Part shown: positions 9,418 to 19,265 of the stretch, one piece after another
Layout: each line of letters starts with the position of its first letter
Position numbering within the stretch: position 1 is the stretch's first letter
Origin: Pseudonocardia sp. HH130629-09
Lineage (GTDB): Bacteria; Actinomycetota; Actinomycetes; Mycobacteriales; Pseudonocardiaceae
Reading direction: 5' to 3'
NCBI RefSeq assembly: GCF_001294645.1
Contig: NZ_CP011868.1
Coordinates: 3,286,001-3,350,000 of the forward strand
DNA: 64,000 nucleotides
The notes under the pieces: model-generated
What the model was told of the DNA's origin: nothing
The model's input: only the letters and a program-made list of their open reading frames with translations
Database searches by the model: none
Position numbers and translations under genes: made by a program

Positions 9418-10462
9418 GCCTCCTGCTGGCGGTCGCGCTGCTGGCCGCGGTCCTGGCCGCCGCGACGCTGCGCCCGTTCGGGCTCCCCGAGGCCGTGGTG
9501 GCGGTCCCGGCGACGCTGGTCGCCGTCGTCGCCGGGCTGGTGACCCCGGCCGGGGCGTGGACCGAGATCGGCGAGCTCGCCCCGACCGTCGGGTTCCTCG
9601 CCGCGATCCTGCTGCTCGGGCACCTCGCCGACGCCGAGGGCGTGTTCCGCTGGCTGGGCGCGCGGCTGGCGACGGCGTCGGCCGGGTCCCGCGACGGCTG
9701 CTGGCCGCGGTGTTCGTCGCGGCGGCCGGGACGACGGCGGTGCTGAGCCTGGACGCGACGGTCGTGCTGCTGACCCCGGTGGTGCTCGCGACGGCGGCCC
9801 GGCTGGGGGTGGCGTCGCGGCCGCACTCGTTCGCCTGCGCACACCTGTCGAACTCGGCGTCGGGGCTGCTGCCGGTGTCGAACCTGACGAACCTGCTCGC
9901 GTTCTCGCCGTCGGGGGTGGGGTTCCTGACCTTCGCCGGTCTGATGGCGGGGCCGTGGGTGGCGGTGATCGCCGTCGAGTACCTGGTGCTGCGATGGGTG
10001 TTCCGGCGGGACCTGGCCGCATCGCCGACGCCGGCCCCCGCCGACCCCGCGGTGCCCGTGCCGGCGGCGCCGGTCGTCGCGCTGGTGGTGCTCGGGCTGA
10101 CCCTGGCCGGGTTCGCGGTGGCCTCACCGCTGGGCGTCGCGCCGGGCTGGGTCGCCGCGGCCGTCGCGGCGGTACTGGCGAACCTGGTGAACAACCTGCC
10201 CGCGACGCTGGTGCTGCTCTCCGCGCTCGGCCCGGCCGCGCACCCCGGGCTGGTGCTCGCGATGCTGCTGGGCGTCAACATCGGGCCGAACCTCACCTAC
10301 GCCGGGTCGCTCGCGACGCTGCTGTGGCGGCGCATCGCCACCGGCTACGGCGACCCGCCGCAGCTCGGGACGTTCCTGCGGCTGGGAGCGCTCACCGTCC
10401 CGCTGGGCCTGCTCGCCGCGACGACCGCGCTGTGGGCCGCGCTCGCGGTCCTCCCGCAGTAG
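9414..10462 (+). pseudogene. ArsB/SLC13-like ion transporter with a frameshift
   Basis: The two halves together give about 350 residues with 9-11 hydrophobic helices and the ion-transporter signatures HLSNSASGLLPVSNLTNLLA and ANLVNNLPATLVLLS, followed by GVNIGPNLTYAGSLATLLWR, as in arsenite/anion permeases. The N-terminal half reads in one frame from GTG 9414 to about 9690 (ARLATASAGS); the rest reads in another frame beginning RRLLAAVFVAAAGTTAVLSL. One extra C in the string TCCCGCGACGG would restore a single frame, so either the gene is broken or this is a sequencing error. The substrate is unproven; arsenite or a dicarboxylate is possible. Confidence 0.75.
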
Positions 10463-10475
10463 CCCCCGAGCGCAC

Positions 10476-10506
10476 GACGGCCCCGCCCGGAGAGGGCGGG
10501 GCCGTC
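10476..10506. terminator. Bidirectional hairpin terminator
   Basis: GACGGCCCCGCCC and GGGCGGGGCCGTC pair perfectly over 13 bp with a 5-base loop. It lies between the convergent transporter and small-protein genes and can serve both. Confidence 0.8.
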
Positions 10507-10524
10507 GCGGCCGGTGGACAGGGA

Positions 10525-10692
10525 TCAGAACTCGTGGGCCATGTCGTGGCCGAGGTCGGTGTCCGGGTCCATCTCGCGGGCCGGGACGCCCATCGGGCGC
10601 GAGCTGCCGCGCCGCTGCTGGGGCAGCCGGGCGATCACCTTCATCTCGTGTGCCAGGTCGTAGCCGTAGTCGTGCTCGTGGATCTGCGACAT
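10525..10692 (-). CDS. Small conserved-looking protein, function unknown
   Basis: This encodes a 55-residue acidic, histidine-rich soluble protein. It contains two related motifs, YGYDLAHEM near the start and DTDLGHDMAHEF at the end, which suggests an internal repeat of the type DLxHxMxxE. I chose ATG 10692 because GTGAGGA precedes it by a good distance; an in-frame ATG at 10728 has no such site. The repeated His/Asp/Glu could bind a metal, which is speculation. It is expressed as a single gene ending at the shared terminator. Confidence 0.6.
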   Translation of the reverse strand: MSQIHEHDYGYDLAHEMKVIARLPQQRRGSSRPMGVPAREMDPDTDLGHDMAHEF

Positions 10693-10890
10693 CGCTGTCC
10701 TCACCGTCTCCCTGTTCCCCGCCGCCACCGAGACCGTCGTTCACGCTCCGTAGGTTGACCGCCCCGTACGGTGCACGCGAAGCATCGCCCAGGCGAGGAA
10801 AGGGGACAACTGTCCGGAGTCGACACCGCCCGAACGGGTCAGGACGGTATCGATCCAGCAGGTGGTGGCGCGCCGCCGACGCGCCGCTGG

Positions 10891-12039
10891 CTACCGGAGG
10901 CCGTCCAGGTAGGACGTCTCGTTGACCAGACTCACCGAGGCGCCCCCGTCGGGGTAGAAGTCGGCGATGTTGAGACACGCCAAGTCGAGGTGCATGCGGT
11001 ACAGCACCTCGTCGCCGGCGCCGAGCGCGGTGCGCAGCAGCATCTTGATCGGCGTGACGTGGCTGACCAGGATCACCGTCCGCCCGGCGAACTCCTCCAC
11101 GATCCGGGCCCGCTCGGCCTCGACCCGCTCCCCCACCGCGCGGAAGCTCTCCCCGCCCGGCGGTTCGACGTCGGCGGAGCCCAGCCAGCGGCCGTGCAGC
11201 TCGGGGTCGCGCTCGCGGGCCTCGGTGAAGGTGAGGCCCTCCCAGCCGCCGAAGTCGGTCTCGATCAGCCCCTCGCGGACCTCCAGCTCGGTCCCGGTCG
11301 ACTCGGCGACGGCCGCGGCGGTCTGGCGGGCCCGGCGCAGCGGTGAGGACAGCACCGCCGCCGGCTCGACGCCCTGCCGCGAGAGCCGCTTCGCGATCGC
11401 GAGGGCCGCGGCGGCGGCCTGCTGCTGCCCCAGCTCGGTCAGCTCGAGATCCCCGTGGCCGGAGTAGCGGCGCTCGATCGACAGGTCGGTCTGGCCGTGA
11501 CGCAGCAGGATCAGCCGCACCGGGGACCCGGTCTGCCCGGTCCAGGCCGCCGCTGCCGCCGAGTCCGTCGACGCGGTCGTCCCGGCGGGTGCCTTCGGCG
11601 CGGGCCCTGCCGCGGCGGACGGGTCCAGAGTCGGGCTGGACTCGCCGTCCATCGCGCGATTGGCGAGCGCGTCGGCGCGGGCGTTGTCCTTGCGCGGGAT
11701 CCACACGAACGTCACCGCGTCGAAGTCCGAGGCCAGCTCGCGCGCGGTGTCGGCGAGCTCCTGCAGCGGCGGGTGCTTGATCTTCCAGCGCCCGCTCATC
11801 TGCTCGACGACGAGCTTGGAGTCCATCCGGGCCTCGACCTCGGTGGCCCCCAGGTCACGGGCGGCGCTCAGCCCGGCGATCAGGCCGCGGTACTCGGCGA
11901 CGTTGTTGGTGGTGATCCCGAGGCCGTCGTAGACCTCACCGAGCACCTGGCGCGCTCCGGCGTCGAGCACGACCGCGCCGTAGCCGGCGGGCCCGGGGTT
12001 GCCGCGGGAGCCGCCGTCCGCCTCGACGACCAGCTTCAC
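10891..12039 (-). CDS. Bifunctional RNase H / histidine phosphatase (Rv2228c-like)
   Basis: The first 135 residues form an RNase HI domain that cuts RNA in RNA-DNA hybrids, with EADGGSRGNPGPAGYG, NNVAEYRGLIAG and MDSKLVVEQM carrying the acidic metal ligands. After a low-complexity Ala/Pro/Thr linker (about residues 135-175) comes a histidine phosphatase domain starting LILLRHGQTDLSIERRYSGH, with a second histidine in VSHVTPIKMLL. The same fusion is known as Rv2228c, where the phosphatase is CobC-like (alpha-ribazole phosphatase). GTG 12039 overlaps the stop of the zinc-ribbon gene by 4 bp, so the genes are translationally coupled. Confidence 0.95.
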   Translation of the reverse strand: MKLVVEADGGSRGNPGPAGYGAVVLDAGARQVLGEVYDGLGITTNNVAEYRGLIAGLSAARDLGATEVEARMDSKLVVEQMSGRWKIKHPPLQELADTARELASDFDAVTFVWIPRKDNARADALANRAMDGESSPTLDPSAAAGPAPKAPAGTTASTDSAAAAAWTGQTGSPVRLILLRHGQTDLSIERRYSGHGDLELTELGQQQAAAAALAIAKRLSRQGVEPAAVLSSPLRRARQTAAAVAESTGTELEVREGLIETDFGGWEGLTFTEARERDPELHGRWLGSADVEPPGGESFRAVGERVEAERARIVEEFAGRTVILVSHVTPIKMLLRTALGAGDEVLYRMHLDLACLNIADFYPDGGASVSLVNETSYLDGLR

Positions 12040-12761
12040 CGGCCACGCACCAGGATCGCTCCGCACTCCTCGCAGTGGACGACCTCGTCGGCGGGCGCCG
12101 TGCGGACCTGGCTGAGGAAGGTCCGGTCCAGCTCGAGCCGGCAGGCGCCGCAGCGGGACTCGAGCAGTTGCCCGGCCGCGACCCGGCCGCCGGCGCGGAT
12201 GCGCTCGTAGTCGGCGAGCAGGTCCGCGGGCAGCGCGGCGACGAGCTCGGTGCGGGCACGGTCGCGCCCGGCGCGGGTGGCGTCGATGTCTCCCTCCGCG
12301 GACTCGCGCTTCGCGGTCACCTCGCCGACCGCGGTCTCGGCCTCGGCCAGCTCGCCACGGGCGTGGTCGAGCTCGATGCCGACCGCCTCGCGCTCCTCCA
12401 TGATCCCGAGCTGCTCGTCCTCCAGGATGCCCTGGCGGCGGGCGAGGGTGTCGAGCTCGTGCTGCAGCTCGGTGGCCTGCTTGGCGGAGATGCCCGAGCC
12501 GGCGAGCAGGGTGTGGTCGCGCTCGGTGCGGGCCCGCACGCCGTCGATGTCGCGTTCGAGCCGGGCGATGTCGCGGTCGAGGTCGCCGGCACGGGTCTCG
12601 GCGCGGACCACGGCGTCGCGCGCCGCCCGGACGCGCTGCTCGGCCTCGTCCAGCTGCGCGAGCTCGGGCAGCGTCGAACGCCGGTGGGTGAGCCGGCCGA
12701 TCTCGGCGTCCACCTCGGCCAGCGTCACCAGCTTCGCCTGCGCGGTGGGATCGGCCTTCAT
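12036..12761 (-). CDS. C4-type zinc-ribbon coiled-coil protein (Rv2229c-like)
   Basis: This 241-residue protein has a long coiled coil (about residues 10-180, rich in Glu, Arg, Ala and Leu heptads) followed by a zinc ribbon with CGAC and CEEC as the four ligands. The family is widespread in actinobacteria and always lies near Nif3 and RNase H/CobC genes; its precise role is unknown, with RNA or protein binding likely. Start ATG 12761 overlaps the Nif3 stop by 4 bp, and its own stop overlaps the next GTG, so it sits in a tightly coupled operon. Confidence 0.93.
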   Translation of the reverse strand: MKADPTAQAKLVTLAEVDAEIGRLTHRRSTLPELAQLDEAEQRVRAARDAVVRAETRAGDLDRDIARLERDIDGVRARTERDHTLLAGSGISAKQATELQHELDTLARRQGILEDEQLGIMEEREAVGIELDHARGELAEAETAVGEVTAKRESAEGDIDATRAGRDRARTELVAALPADLLADYERIRAGGRVAAGQLLESRCGACRLELDRTFLSQVRTAPADEVVHCEECGAILVRGR

Positions 12762-13945
12762 GCACTCGCCTCCGGTTGTCCTGCTGTCGTGTCGGACCCG
12801 CTGCTCGGGGCGGCGGTGGTCCAGGGATCGGTACGGGCCTGCGAGACCGCGACCGAGACGCTACCTGCGAGGGCCTCGGCCACGACCCCGGCCGCCTGCC
12901 CGCACCACGGCCACTCCGAGGCCCAGTGGGCGACGTCGACCAACGCGGGGGTCGGGCCGCCGGGGCCGGTCCCGGCGAGCGCGTGCTCGGAGGCGGGGTG
13001 GTGGCGCAGGTCGGCGGTGACGAACGCGTCGACGCCGGCCCGGGCCGCGGAGTCCAGGGCCGAGTCCCCGGCGCCGCCGCAGACCGCGACCCGGCGGATC
13101 GGACGGTCCGGGTCCCCGGCGCCGCGCACCCCCCAGGCGGTGGCGGGCAGCGCCGCGGCGACCCGGCGGGTGAACGCGGCGAACGGCTCGGCGTCGTCGA
13201 GCTCGCCGATCCGGCCCAGCCCCAGCGACGACGGCAGCGGCGCCATCTCCATCAGGTCGAAGGCCGGTTCCTCGTAGGGGTGCGCGGCCCGCAGCGCGGC
13301 GACGACGTCGCGGCGTCGCGACCGGGGCAGCACCATCTCCAGCCGGGTCTCCGCGACGCGCTCCAGGCGGCCGACCGACCCGATGACCGGGGCGGCGCCG
13401 TCGAGGGGCAGGAACTGGCCGGTCCCGGCGGTGGCGAACGAGCAGTGCGAGTAGTTGCCGATCGCGCCGGCTCCGGCGTCGGACAGCGCGGCGTGCACGG
13501 CGGCGATCGCCGGGCCGACCGGCACGAAGGTGACGATCTTGTCCAGGGCCGGGCCGGGGACCGGTTCCAGCGGGCCGGACGCGGTCAGGCCGAGGGCGGC
13601 GGCGAGCGCGTCGGAGACACCGGGGTCGGCGACGTCGGCGTTGGTGTGCGCGGTGAACAGCGCGACCCCGGCCCGGATGAGCCGGTGCAGCAGGGCGCCC
13701 TTCGGGGTGTCGGCGCCGACGCCGTGCACCCCGCGAAGCAGCAGCGGATGGTGGGTGACCAGCAGCTGGGCGCCGGAGGAGATCGCCTCGTCGACGGTCT
13801 CCGGGGTGGGGTCGACGGCGACCAGCACCCGGGAGACGGTGTCGTCGGGATCGCCGCAGACCAGACCGACCGCGTCCCAGTCCATGGCGAGCCGGGGCGG
13901 GTAGGCCGCGTCGAGGGCGGCGATCACGTCGCGCAGCGTGCTCAC
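12758..13945 (-). CDS. Nif3-like dinuclear metal-centre protein
   Basis: This 395-residue protein belongs to the Nif3/YqfO family, hexameric proteins with two metals per subunit; related members act as GTP cyclohydrolase I type 2 in some bacteria, but the function here is uncertain. Metal ligands are visible in [24 protein letters not shown] and [11 protein letters not shown]. An inserted ACT-like/PII-like middle domain (about residues 135-240) makes it the longer form. It starts at GTG 13945, overlapping the upstream stop by 4 bp, and ends overlapping the zinc-ribbon start. Confidence 0.95.
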   Translation of the reverse strand: MSTLRDVIAALDAAYPPRLAMDWDAVGLVCGDPDDTVSRVLVAVDPTPETVDEAISSGAQLLVTHHPLLLRGVHGVGADTPKGALLHRLIRAGVALFTAHTNADVADPGVSDALAAALGLTASGPLEPVPGPALDKIVTFVPVGPAIAAVHAALSDAGAGAIGNYSHCSFATAGTGQFLPLDGAAPVIGSVGRLERVAETRLEMVLPRSRRRDVVAALRAAHPYEEPAFDLMEMAPLPSSLGLGRIGELDDAEPFAAFTRRVAAALPATAWGVRGAGDPDRPIRRVAVCGGAGDSALDSAARAGVDAFVTADLRHHPASEHALAGTGPGGPTPALVDVAHWASEWPWCGQAAGVVAEALAGSVSVAVSQARTDPWTTAAPSSGSDTTAGQPEASA

Positions 13946-15033
13946 GCCGACACCGCCAGCCGGCGCAGTGCCTCGTCGAGGGAGTCGACGAGGCGGCGGG
14001 CCGTCTCCGGCGGGCGGACCGCGACCCGCAGGTGGTCGGGCCCGAGACCGGGGAAGGTGTCGCCGCGGCGCACCGCGATCCCGGCCTCGCGCAGCATCCG
14101 CCGCACCTCCTCGCCGGTGCCGTCGGGCAGGTGGAGCAGCAGGTACGGGGCGGGTCCCGCCGACACGGCGACGCCGGCGACGCCCGACAGTGCCGTGGCC
14201 ATCGAGACGCGGTGCGCGGCCAGCTCGCGGGCCTTCCGGTCCGCCGCGGAGACCGCGTCGGGCTCGCAACAGGCGATGACCGCCTCCAGGGCAGGGGTGG
14301 AGACCGGCCACGGTGGGCGGGGTGCGGCGAGCCGGGCCAGCAGGTCGGGGGCGCCGAGCGCGTAGCCGGCGCGCAGCCCGGCCAGTGCCCAGGTCTTGGT
14401 CAGCGAGCGGAACACCAGCAGGCCGGGCAGGCCCGCGTCGCCGGCGAGGGTCTCCGGCTCACCGGGGACGGCATCGGCGAACGCCTCGTCGACGAGCAGG
14501 ATCCGCCCCGGGCGGGCGAGCGCGCGCAGCGAGTCGGCCGGGTGCAGCACCCCGGTGGGGTTCGTCGGGTTCCCGACGACGACGAGGTCGGCCTCCGCCG
14601 GCACCGCGGCCGGGTCGAGCGCGTGTCCGGTCGCGGCGTCGGTCAGCACCCGCACCACCTCCACCCCGCCGCCGCGCAGCGCGGCCTCCGGCTCGGTGAA
14701 CCCCGGGTGCACGACGGCGGCGAGCCGGGGGCGCAGCATCGGGAGCAGCGCGAAGCCCTCCGCGCTGCCCGCGAGCACCAGCACCTCGCTCGCGTCGCGG
14801 CCGTGGCGCGCCGCGACGGCGGCGCGGGCGCGGGCGTCGTGGTCGGCGCGCGGGTAGCGGCCGAGCCCGTCCAGGGTCGCGGCGAGCCGGTCCCGCAGCC
14901 AGCGCGGTGGGCCGTCGCCGATCACGTTGACGGCGAAGTCGACGAGCCCGTCCGCGGCCTCGGCGTCGCCGTGGTGCCGCAGGTCGTGGCCGCCAGCGTG
15001 ATCCGTCCCGGCCGCATGGTGATCGAACGGCAT
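13942..15033 (-). CDS. cobC: PLP-dependent aminotransferase, Rv2231c/CobC type
   Basis: This 363-residue protein has the fold of class I/II aminotransferases, close to histidinol-phosphate aminotransferase and threonine-phosphate decarboxylase (CobD). Visible features are [36 protein letters not shown] with the PLP-binding Asn, [12 protein letters not shown], and the PLP lysine in [17 protein letters not shown]. Members in mycobacteria are labelled Rv2231c CobC and are proposed to act in cobalamin synthesis. It is the first gene of the four-gene operon. The histidine-rich N-terminus ([20 protein letters not shown]) is unusual and may bind metal. Confidence 0.9.
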   Translation of the reverse strand: MPFDHHAAGTDHAGGHDLRHHGDAEAADGLVDFAVNVIGDGPPRWLRDRLAATLDGLGRYPRADHDARARAAVAARHGRDASEVLVLAGSAEGFALLPMLRPRLAAVVHPGFTEPEAALRGGGVEVVRVLTDAATGHALDPAAVPAEADLVVVGNPTNPTGVLHPADSLRALARPGRILLVDEAFADAVPGEPETLAGDAGLPGLLVFRSLTKTWALAGLRAGYALGAPDLLARLAAPRPPWPVSTPALEAVIACCEPDAVSAADRKARELAAHRVSMATALSGVAGVAVSAGPAPYLLLHLPDGTGEEVRRMLREAGIAVRRGDTFPGLGPDHLRVAVRPPETARRLVDSLDEALRRLAVSA

Positions 15034-15142
15034 CGGGCCACCCTACGGCGCGCACCAATGCCCTGTGGACAATGGTCCACGCCACCCCGCCCGAGGCGTC
15101 AGGGTCGACGTCGGCACCCCCGCTCCCCGGAGGAACGTCGCA

Positions 15143-15601
15143 GTGAACGTCGTCTTCGTCTGTACCGGCAACATCTGTCGGTCCCCGATCGCCGAGAAGA
15201 TCCTCGCCGCCGAGGTCGAGGCCGCCGGGCTGGCCGACCGGGTGCGGGTGACCAGCGCCGGGACCGGTCACTGGCACATCGGGCAGCCGATGGACGACCG
15301 CGCCGCCGAGGTGCTCGCCGAGCACGGCTACGACACCACCCACAGCGCCCGCCAGGTCGACTCGGAGATCCTCTCCGCGGACCTTCTGGTGGCGCTGGAC
15401 ATGGGGCACCTGCGGACCCTCGAGCAGTCCGTGCCCGATCCCAAGCGGGTCCGCCTGCTGCGCTCGTTCGACCCGGCGGCACCCGCGGGCGCCGAGGTGC
15501 CCGACCCCTACTACGGCGGCCCGGACGGATTCGCCGAGGTCCACGCCATGATCGAGGCGGCGATGCCCGGCCTGGTCGAGTACGTCACCCGGAACGCATG
15601 A
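15143..15601 (+). CDS. ptpA: Low-molecular-weight protein tyrosine phosphatase
   Basis: This 152-residue enzyme removes phosphate from tyrosine. The CX5R loop CTGNICRSP begins at residue 7, and the general-acid Asp lies in DPYYGGPDGF. Length and motif order match PtpA (Rv2234). GTG 15143 was chosen because GGAGGAA precedes it and the catalytic loop must start within a few residues; a longer frame from 15065 has no site. Its stop overlaps the ATG of the kinase by 4 bp. It is divergent from the CobC-like operon, as in mycobacterial gene order. Confidence 0.96.
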   Translation: MNVVFVCTGNICRSPIAEKILAAEVEAAGLADRVRVTSAGTGHWHIGQPMDDRAAEVLAEHGYDTTHSARQVDSEILSADLLVALDMGHLRTLEQSVPDPKRVRLLRSFDPAAPAGAEVPDPYYGGPDGFAEVHAMIEAAMPGLVEYVTRNA

Positions 15602-16455
15602 CCGACCGCGTCGCCCGGCTGACCGGCCGCGCGGTGCGCGAGGGCCCGGCCGGCCACCCGCCGCGCGCGACGCTGGACGACGGCACCGTCGTCGTGGTGA
15701 AGGACTCCTCGGCCGACCGGGGCGCGGCCACCGCCGAGGCCGCGGGGCTGCGCTGGATCGCGGTGCCGGGCGGGCCACCGGTCCCCCGCGTGTTCGGCGC
15801 CGACGACGCGCTCCTGGTCACCGGGCTCATCACCCCGGGCCGGGCGACGCTGATCGCCGCCGAGCGGTTCGGCCGGGAGCTGGCTATGCTGCACGACGCC
15901 GGGGCCGACGCGTTCGGTGTCCCGCCGCCGGGCGGACCGGAGCTGGCGTGGATCGGTCGCACGCGGATGACGAACCGTCCCCACGACGGCCCCTGGGGCG
16001 ACTGGTTCGCCACCGACCGGGTGCTGTCCTACCTGCGGGCCGCCCGGGACCGCGGCTCCCTCGACCCGGCCGGGGCAGCCGTCGTCGACGCGGTGTGCGG
16101 ACGGATCGGCGCCCTGGCCGGTCCGGAGGAGCCGCCGGCCCGGCTGCACGGCGACCTGTGGTCGGGCAATGTGCTCTGGGGTCCCCGCGACGACGGGAAC
16201 AGGGACGGCGCTGCGTGGCTGGTCGACCCGGCCGCGCACGGCGGGCACCGGGAGTCCGATCTCGCGATGCTGCACCTGTTCGGGCTTCCGTACCTCGACG
16301 TCGTCCTCGCCGCCTACGACGAGGCCGCCCCGCTCGCCGACGGGTGGCGCGAGCGGGTCGACCTGCACCAGCTGTTCCCGCTGCTGGTGCACGCGGTGCT
16401 GTTCGGGGGCGGATACGGCGCGCAGGCCGTCGCGGCCGCGCGCCGTCTCCGCTGA
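15598..16455 (+). CDS. Fructosamine kinase family protein
   Basis: This 285-residue protein has the APH-like kinase fold of fructosamine-3-kinases, which phosphorylate sugars attached to protein amines so the adduct falls off. The catalytic loop is RLHGDLWSGNVLWG and the metal-binding Asp is in AWLVDPAAHGGHRESDLAM. The nucleotide-binding Lys is in TVVVVKDSSADRG. It is coupled to ptpA through an ATGA overlap, which pairs a phosphatase with a deglycating kinase. It is convergent with tmsB, only 9 bp apart. Confidence 0.93.
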   Translation: MTDRVARLTGRAVREGPAGHPPRATLDDGTVVVVKDSSADRGAATAEAAGLRWIAVPGGPPVPRVFGADDALLVTGLITPGRATLIAAERFGRELAMLHDAGADAFGVPPPGGPELAWIGRTRMTNRPHDGPWGDWFATDRVLSYLRAARDRGSLDPAGAAVVDAVCGRIGALAGPEEPPARLHGDLWSGNVLWGPRDDGNRDGAAWLVDPAAHGGHRESDLAMLHLFGLPYLDVVLAAYDEAAPLADGWRERVDLHQLFPLLVHAVLFGGGYGAQAVAAARRLR

Positions 16456-16464
16456 TCCCCGGTC

Positions 16465-17742
16465 TCAGTACGCCCCGTGCTCCCCGCGCAGCGGGAACCC
16501 GGACCGGCCGCCGTCTTCGAGCTTGACCCCCAGCACCTGGTGGAGCTGGATGTTGTTCAGCTCGAAGCCCAGCCGGCACGCGGCCATGTAGAGCCGCCAC
16601 ACCCGGGCCCGGCCGACGCCCACCTCGGCCACGGCGTCGGTCCAGTTGCGCTCCAGGTTCGTGCCCCAGTCGCGCAGCGTCATGGCGTAGTGCTCGCGCA
16701 GGTTCTCCTCGTGCCGGATCTCGAACCCCGCCTCGTTCATCGCGTCCACCAGCACCGCGACCGGCTCCAGCTCCCCGTCGGGGAACACGTAGCGGTGGAT
16801 GAACGGGTCGGTGTGGCGGTGGTCGGGCCGGTACGGCTGGGTGATGCAGTGGTTCAGCATCCGCCCGCCCGGCCGCAGCTTGGCGTACATCGACGCGAAG
16901 TAGGAGTCCAGGTTGGACCTGCCGATGTGCTCGGTGAGGCCGATGGAGGACACCGCGTCGCACACGCCGTCGGGGACGTCGCGGTAGTCGAGGTGACGGA
17001 CCTCGGCCAGGTCGGAGAGCCCCTCGCGGGCGATCGCCTCCTGCGCCCAGGCGGCCTGCTCCTTCGACAGGGTCACCCCGAGCGCGCGGACACCGTGCTC
17101 GCGGGCGGCGTGGCGGACCATGCCGCCCCAGCCGCAGCCGACGTCGAGCAGCCGCATCCCCGGCTTCAGGTCCAGCTTGGTCGCGACCAGCTCGTACTTG
17201 GCCGCCTGCGCGGTCTCCAGCGACGCGTCGGCGTCGGGGTAGGCGGCGCAGGTGTAGGTCATCGACGGGCCGAGCACGAACTCGTAGAACCGGTTGGACA
17301 CGTCGTAGTGGTGCGAGATGGCCTGCGAGTCGCGCCGCTTGGAGTGCAGCAGCCCCTTGGGGCGGGCCTCCAGGTCGGGCGGCGGCATCCGGTGCTCGCG
17401 CCAGTAGGGCAGCAGCCGACGCGCGAGCCACAGCTGCTCCCGGCGCGGGATCGAGTGCAGCGTCACCTCCGACATCGCGCGCAGCGCGGTGTAGAGGTCC
17501 CCGTCGACGTCGATCTCCTCGGTGACGTAGGCCCGGGCCAGCCCGAGCGAGCCGGGTGCGCTCACCAGCCGGGCCAGCGCCCGGGGCGAGTTCACCCGCA
17601 ACGTGACCGGGGCGTCGTCGGGTCCCGTCCGCGACCCGTCGAACGCCTCCACCCGGAGCTCACGCGTCGAGCCCAGGACGCGGGACAGGATCCCCGCCAC
17701 CGGCTCGAGCGACGCTGTCCGCTGTTCCAGCACTCCTGTCAT
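16465..17742 (-). CDS. tmsB: SAM-dependent fatty-acid methyltransferase, TmsB/CFA type
   Basis: This 425-residue protein belongs to the cyclopropane-fatty-acid synthase family, acting on the double bond of phospholipid acyl chains. SAM motif I is LLDVGCGWGG (about residue 205); SISHHYDVS-type and family motifs SIGLTEHIGRSNLDSYF and MLNHCITQPYRPDHRHTDPF follow. The neighbouring FAD oxidoreductase identifies it as the TmsB/BfaB type, which makes 10-methylene stearate that the partner reduces to 10-methyl stearate (tuberculostearate). The pairing is seen; the product is inferred. It follows tmsA by 37 bp. Confidence 0.88.
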   Translation of the reverse strand: MTGVLEQRTASLEPVAGILSRVLGSTRELRVEAFDGSRTGPDDAPVTLRVNSPRALARLVSAPGSLGLARAYVTEEIDVDGDLYTALRAMSEVTLHSIPRREQLWLARRLLPYWREHRMPPPDLEARPKGLLHSKRRDSQAISHHYDVSNRFYEFVLGPSMTYTCAAYPDADASLETAQAAKYELVATKLDLKPGMRLLDVGCGWGGMVRHAAREHGVRALGVTLSKEQAAWAQEAIAREGLSDLAEVRHLDYRDVPDGVCDAVSSIGLTEHIGRSNLDSYFASMYAKLRPGGRMLNHCITQPYRPDHRHTDPFIHRYVFPDGELEPVAVLVDAMNEAGFEIRHEENLREHYAMTLRDWGTNLERNWTDAVAEVGVGRARVWRLYMAACRLGFELNNIQLHQVLGVKLEDGGRSGFPLRGEHGAY

Positions 17743-17779
17743 CGCCGATCCCCTCCCGTGTCGATCCTCGCGGTGCCCC

Positions 17780-19144
17780 TCAGCGGCCGGTGACCTTCCG
17801 GAACAGGTCGGGTGCCCGACCGTCCGGGTCGTACCGCTGCTTCACCGCGCGGTAGGCCGCACCGTTGTAGTGGGCCCAGAACTCGTCCTCGCCGTAGTGC
17901 ACGGTCGAGTACAGCGACTTGTGCCCGCCCAGGTCGGCGACACACTCCTCGATCAGCCGGTTGTGTGCCCACCGGTCACCCGGTTTCTCCGGCACCGACG
18001 ACCAGAACCCGACGTTGACGTAGAGCCGGCCCGGCTCCATCGGGTAGAGCGGCCAGGTCCGTTCGCCCCGCAGCTGCAGCGGGCACAGCCACACCGGCAG
18101 CACCGGGATCTCGCGGTGGAAGAAGTCCAGGAACTCCGGGAGCCGCTCGACGGGGATCTCGACGTCCTGCACGACCATCTCCTCGGCCGTCCCGCCGAGG
18201 GCCTCGCGGACCCGGTTGGACGTGCCGTAGCGCTGGTCGAGGGCGACGAGCCGGCGGTAGACGTCCGACCGGCGCCAGCGGCGCGGCCAGAACCGGCGCA
18301 CCACCGGGTGCTGCACGCCGAACGCCCGCGAGCACCAGAACCAGTCGGTGTCCCAGCGCCACAGGTAGTCGTGCACGGTGAGGTGGTCGACCGGGCGGCG
18401 CTGGAGCGACCGGTAGAACACCTCCTGACCGGTGTAGTCGGAGATCCGGGCGCCCGGCATCGGTGCGTCGACGAACTCACCGGTGGTCAGGTACTGCTCG
18501 TCGGGTCCGAACACGACCCCGTCGAGGAAGTCGATCTCCCCCGCGGCGACGAACCGCTCGATCGCCGCCGACGCTGCGGACGCGGTCGGGTGGCGGTGGT
18601 GGGTGAGCTTCACGAAGGGCTTCACCGGGGCCAGCTCGACGACCAGCCGCAGGGCGTAGCCGAGGGTGCCGTAGGAGTTGGGGAACGCCGCGAACAGGTC
18701 GGCGTGCTCGCCGTCGGGGGTGACGTGCAGCAGCTCCCCGGCCGGGGTGAGCACGTCCATCTCCAGCACCGACTCGTGCGGCAGCCCGGCGTGGAACGAC
18801 GTCGACTCGACACCGAGACCGGTGACCGCTCCCCCGAGGGTGATGGTCTTGAGCTGCGGGACGACCAGCGGCATCAGCCCGTGGGCGAGGGTGGCGTCCA
18901 CGATGGTCTCGTAGGTCGCCATCCCCTGGACCTCTGCGGTACGCCGCTCCGGGTCCACACCGAGCACACCGTTCAACGCGGAAGTGTCGAGTCGGCGCGC
19001 AGCGGCCCCGGTGTCACGGTCACCGAACCGGAACAGGTTCGACGACGGTTTCCCCAGCTGGACGGCGCCGGCTCCGGCGCGCGCCCGGCGCAGGTTCTCC
19101 ACCGCGGCGTCGTGCGCGGTGCGGGTGGCGGTCCCGGCGAGCAT
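17780..19144 (-). CDS. tmsA: FAD-binding oxidoreductase, TmsA type
   Basis: This 454-residue flavoprotein has a PCMH-type FAD domain with SNLFRFGDRD near the start and TITLGGAVTGLGVESTSFHA as the FAD-binding core, like DHCR24-type reductases. Paired with a CFA-type methyltransferase, it probably reduces the 10-methylene acyl chain to a 10-methyl branch using NADPH. Start ATG 19144 was chosen because the conserved sequence begins just after it; a longer frame adds unlike residues. An AT-rich patch just upstream (19150-19195, with TTGAGC on the minus strand) probably carries its promoter, divergent from the hydrolase at 19266. Confidence 0.87.
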   Translation of the reverse strand: MLAGTATRTAHDAAVENLRRARAGAGAVQLGKPSSNLFRFGDRDTGAAARRLDTSALNGVLGVDPERRTAEVQGMATYETIVDATLAHGLMPLVVPQLKTITLGGAVTGLGVESTSFHAGLPHESVLEMDVLTPAGELLHVTPDGEHADLFAAFPNSYGTLGYALRLVVELAPVKPFVKLTHHRHPTASAASAAIERFVAAGEIDFLDGVVFGPDEQYLTTGEFVDAPMPGARISDYTGQEVFYRSLQRRPVDHLTVHDYLWRWDTDWFWCSRAFGVQHPVVRRFWPRRWRRSDVYRRLVALDQRYGTSNRVREALGGTAEEMVVQDVEIPVERLPEFLDFFHREIPVLPVWLCPLQLRGERTWPLYPMEPGRLYVNVGFWSSVPEKPGDRWAHNRLIEECVADLGGHKSLYSTVHYGEDEFWAHYNGAAYRAVKQRYDPDGRAPDLFRKVTGR

Positions 19145-19265
19145 GGCGGTGACGATAGACCCATATCGTTTGCGACGCTCAAGATTAACGGAGGGTCCTC
19201 CGTCACAGGGGCGCGACGATCTTCCCGGCGGGCGGCACCGGCACCGTCGTGATGTCATCGCCCGC

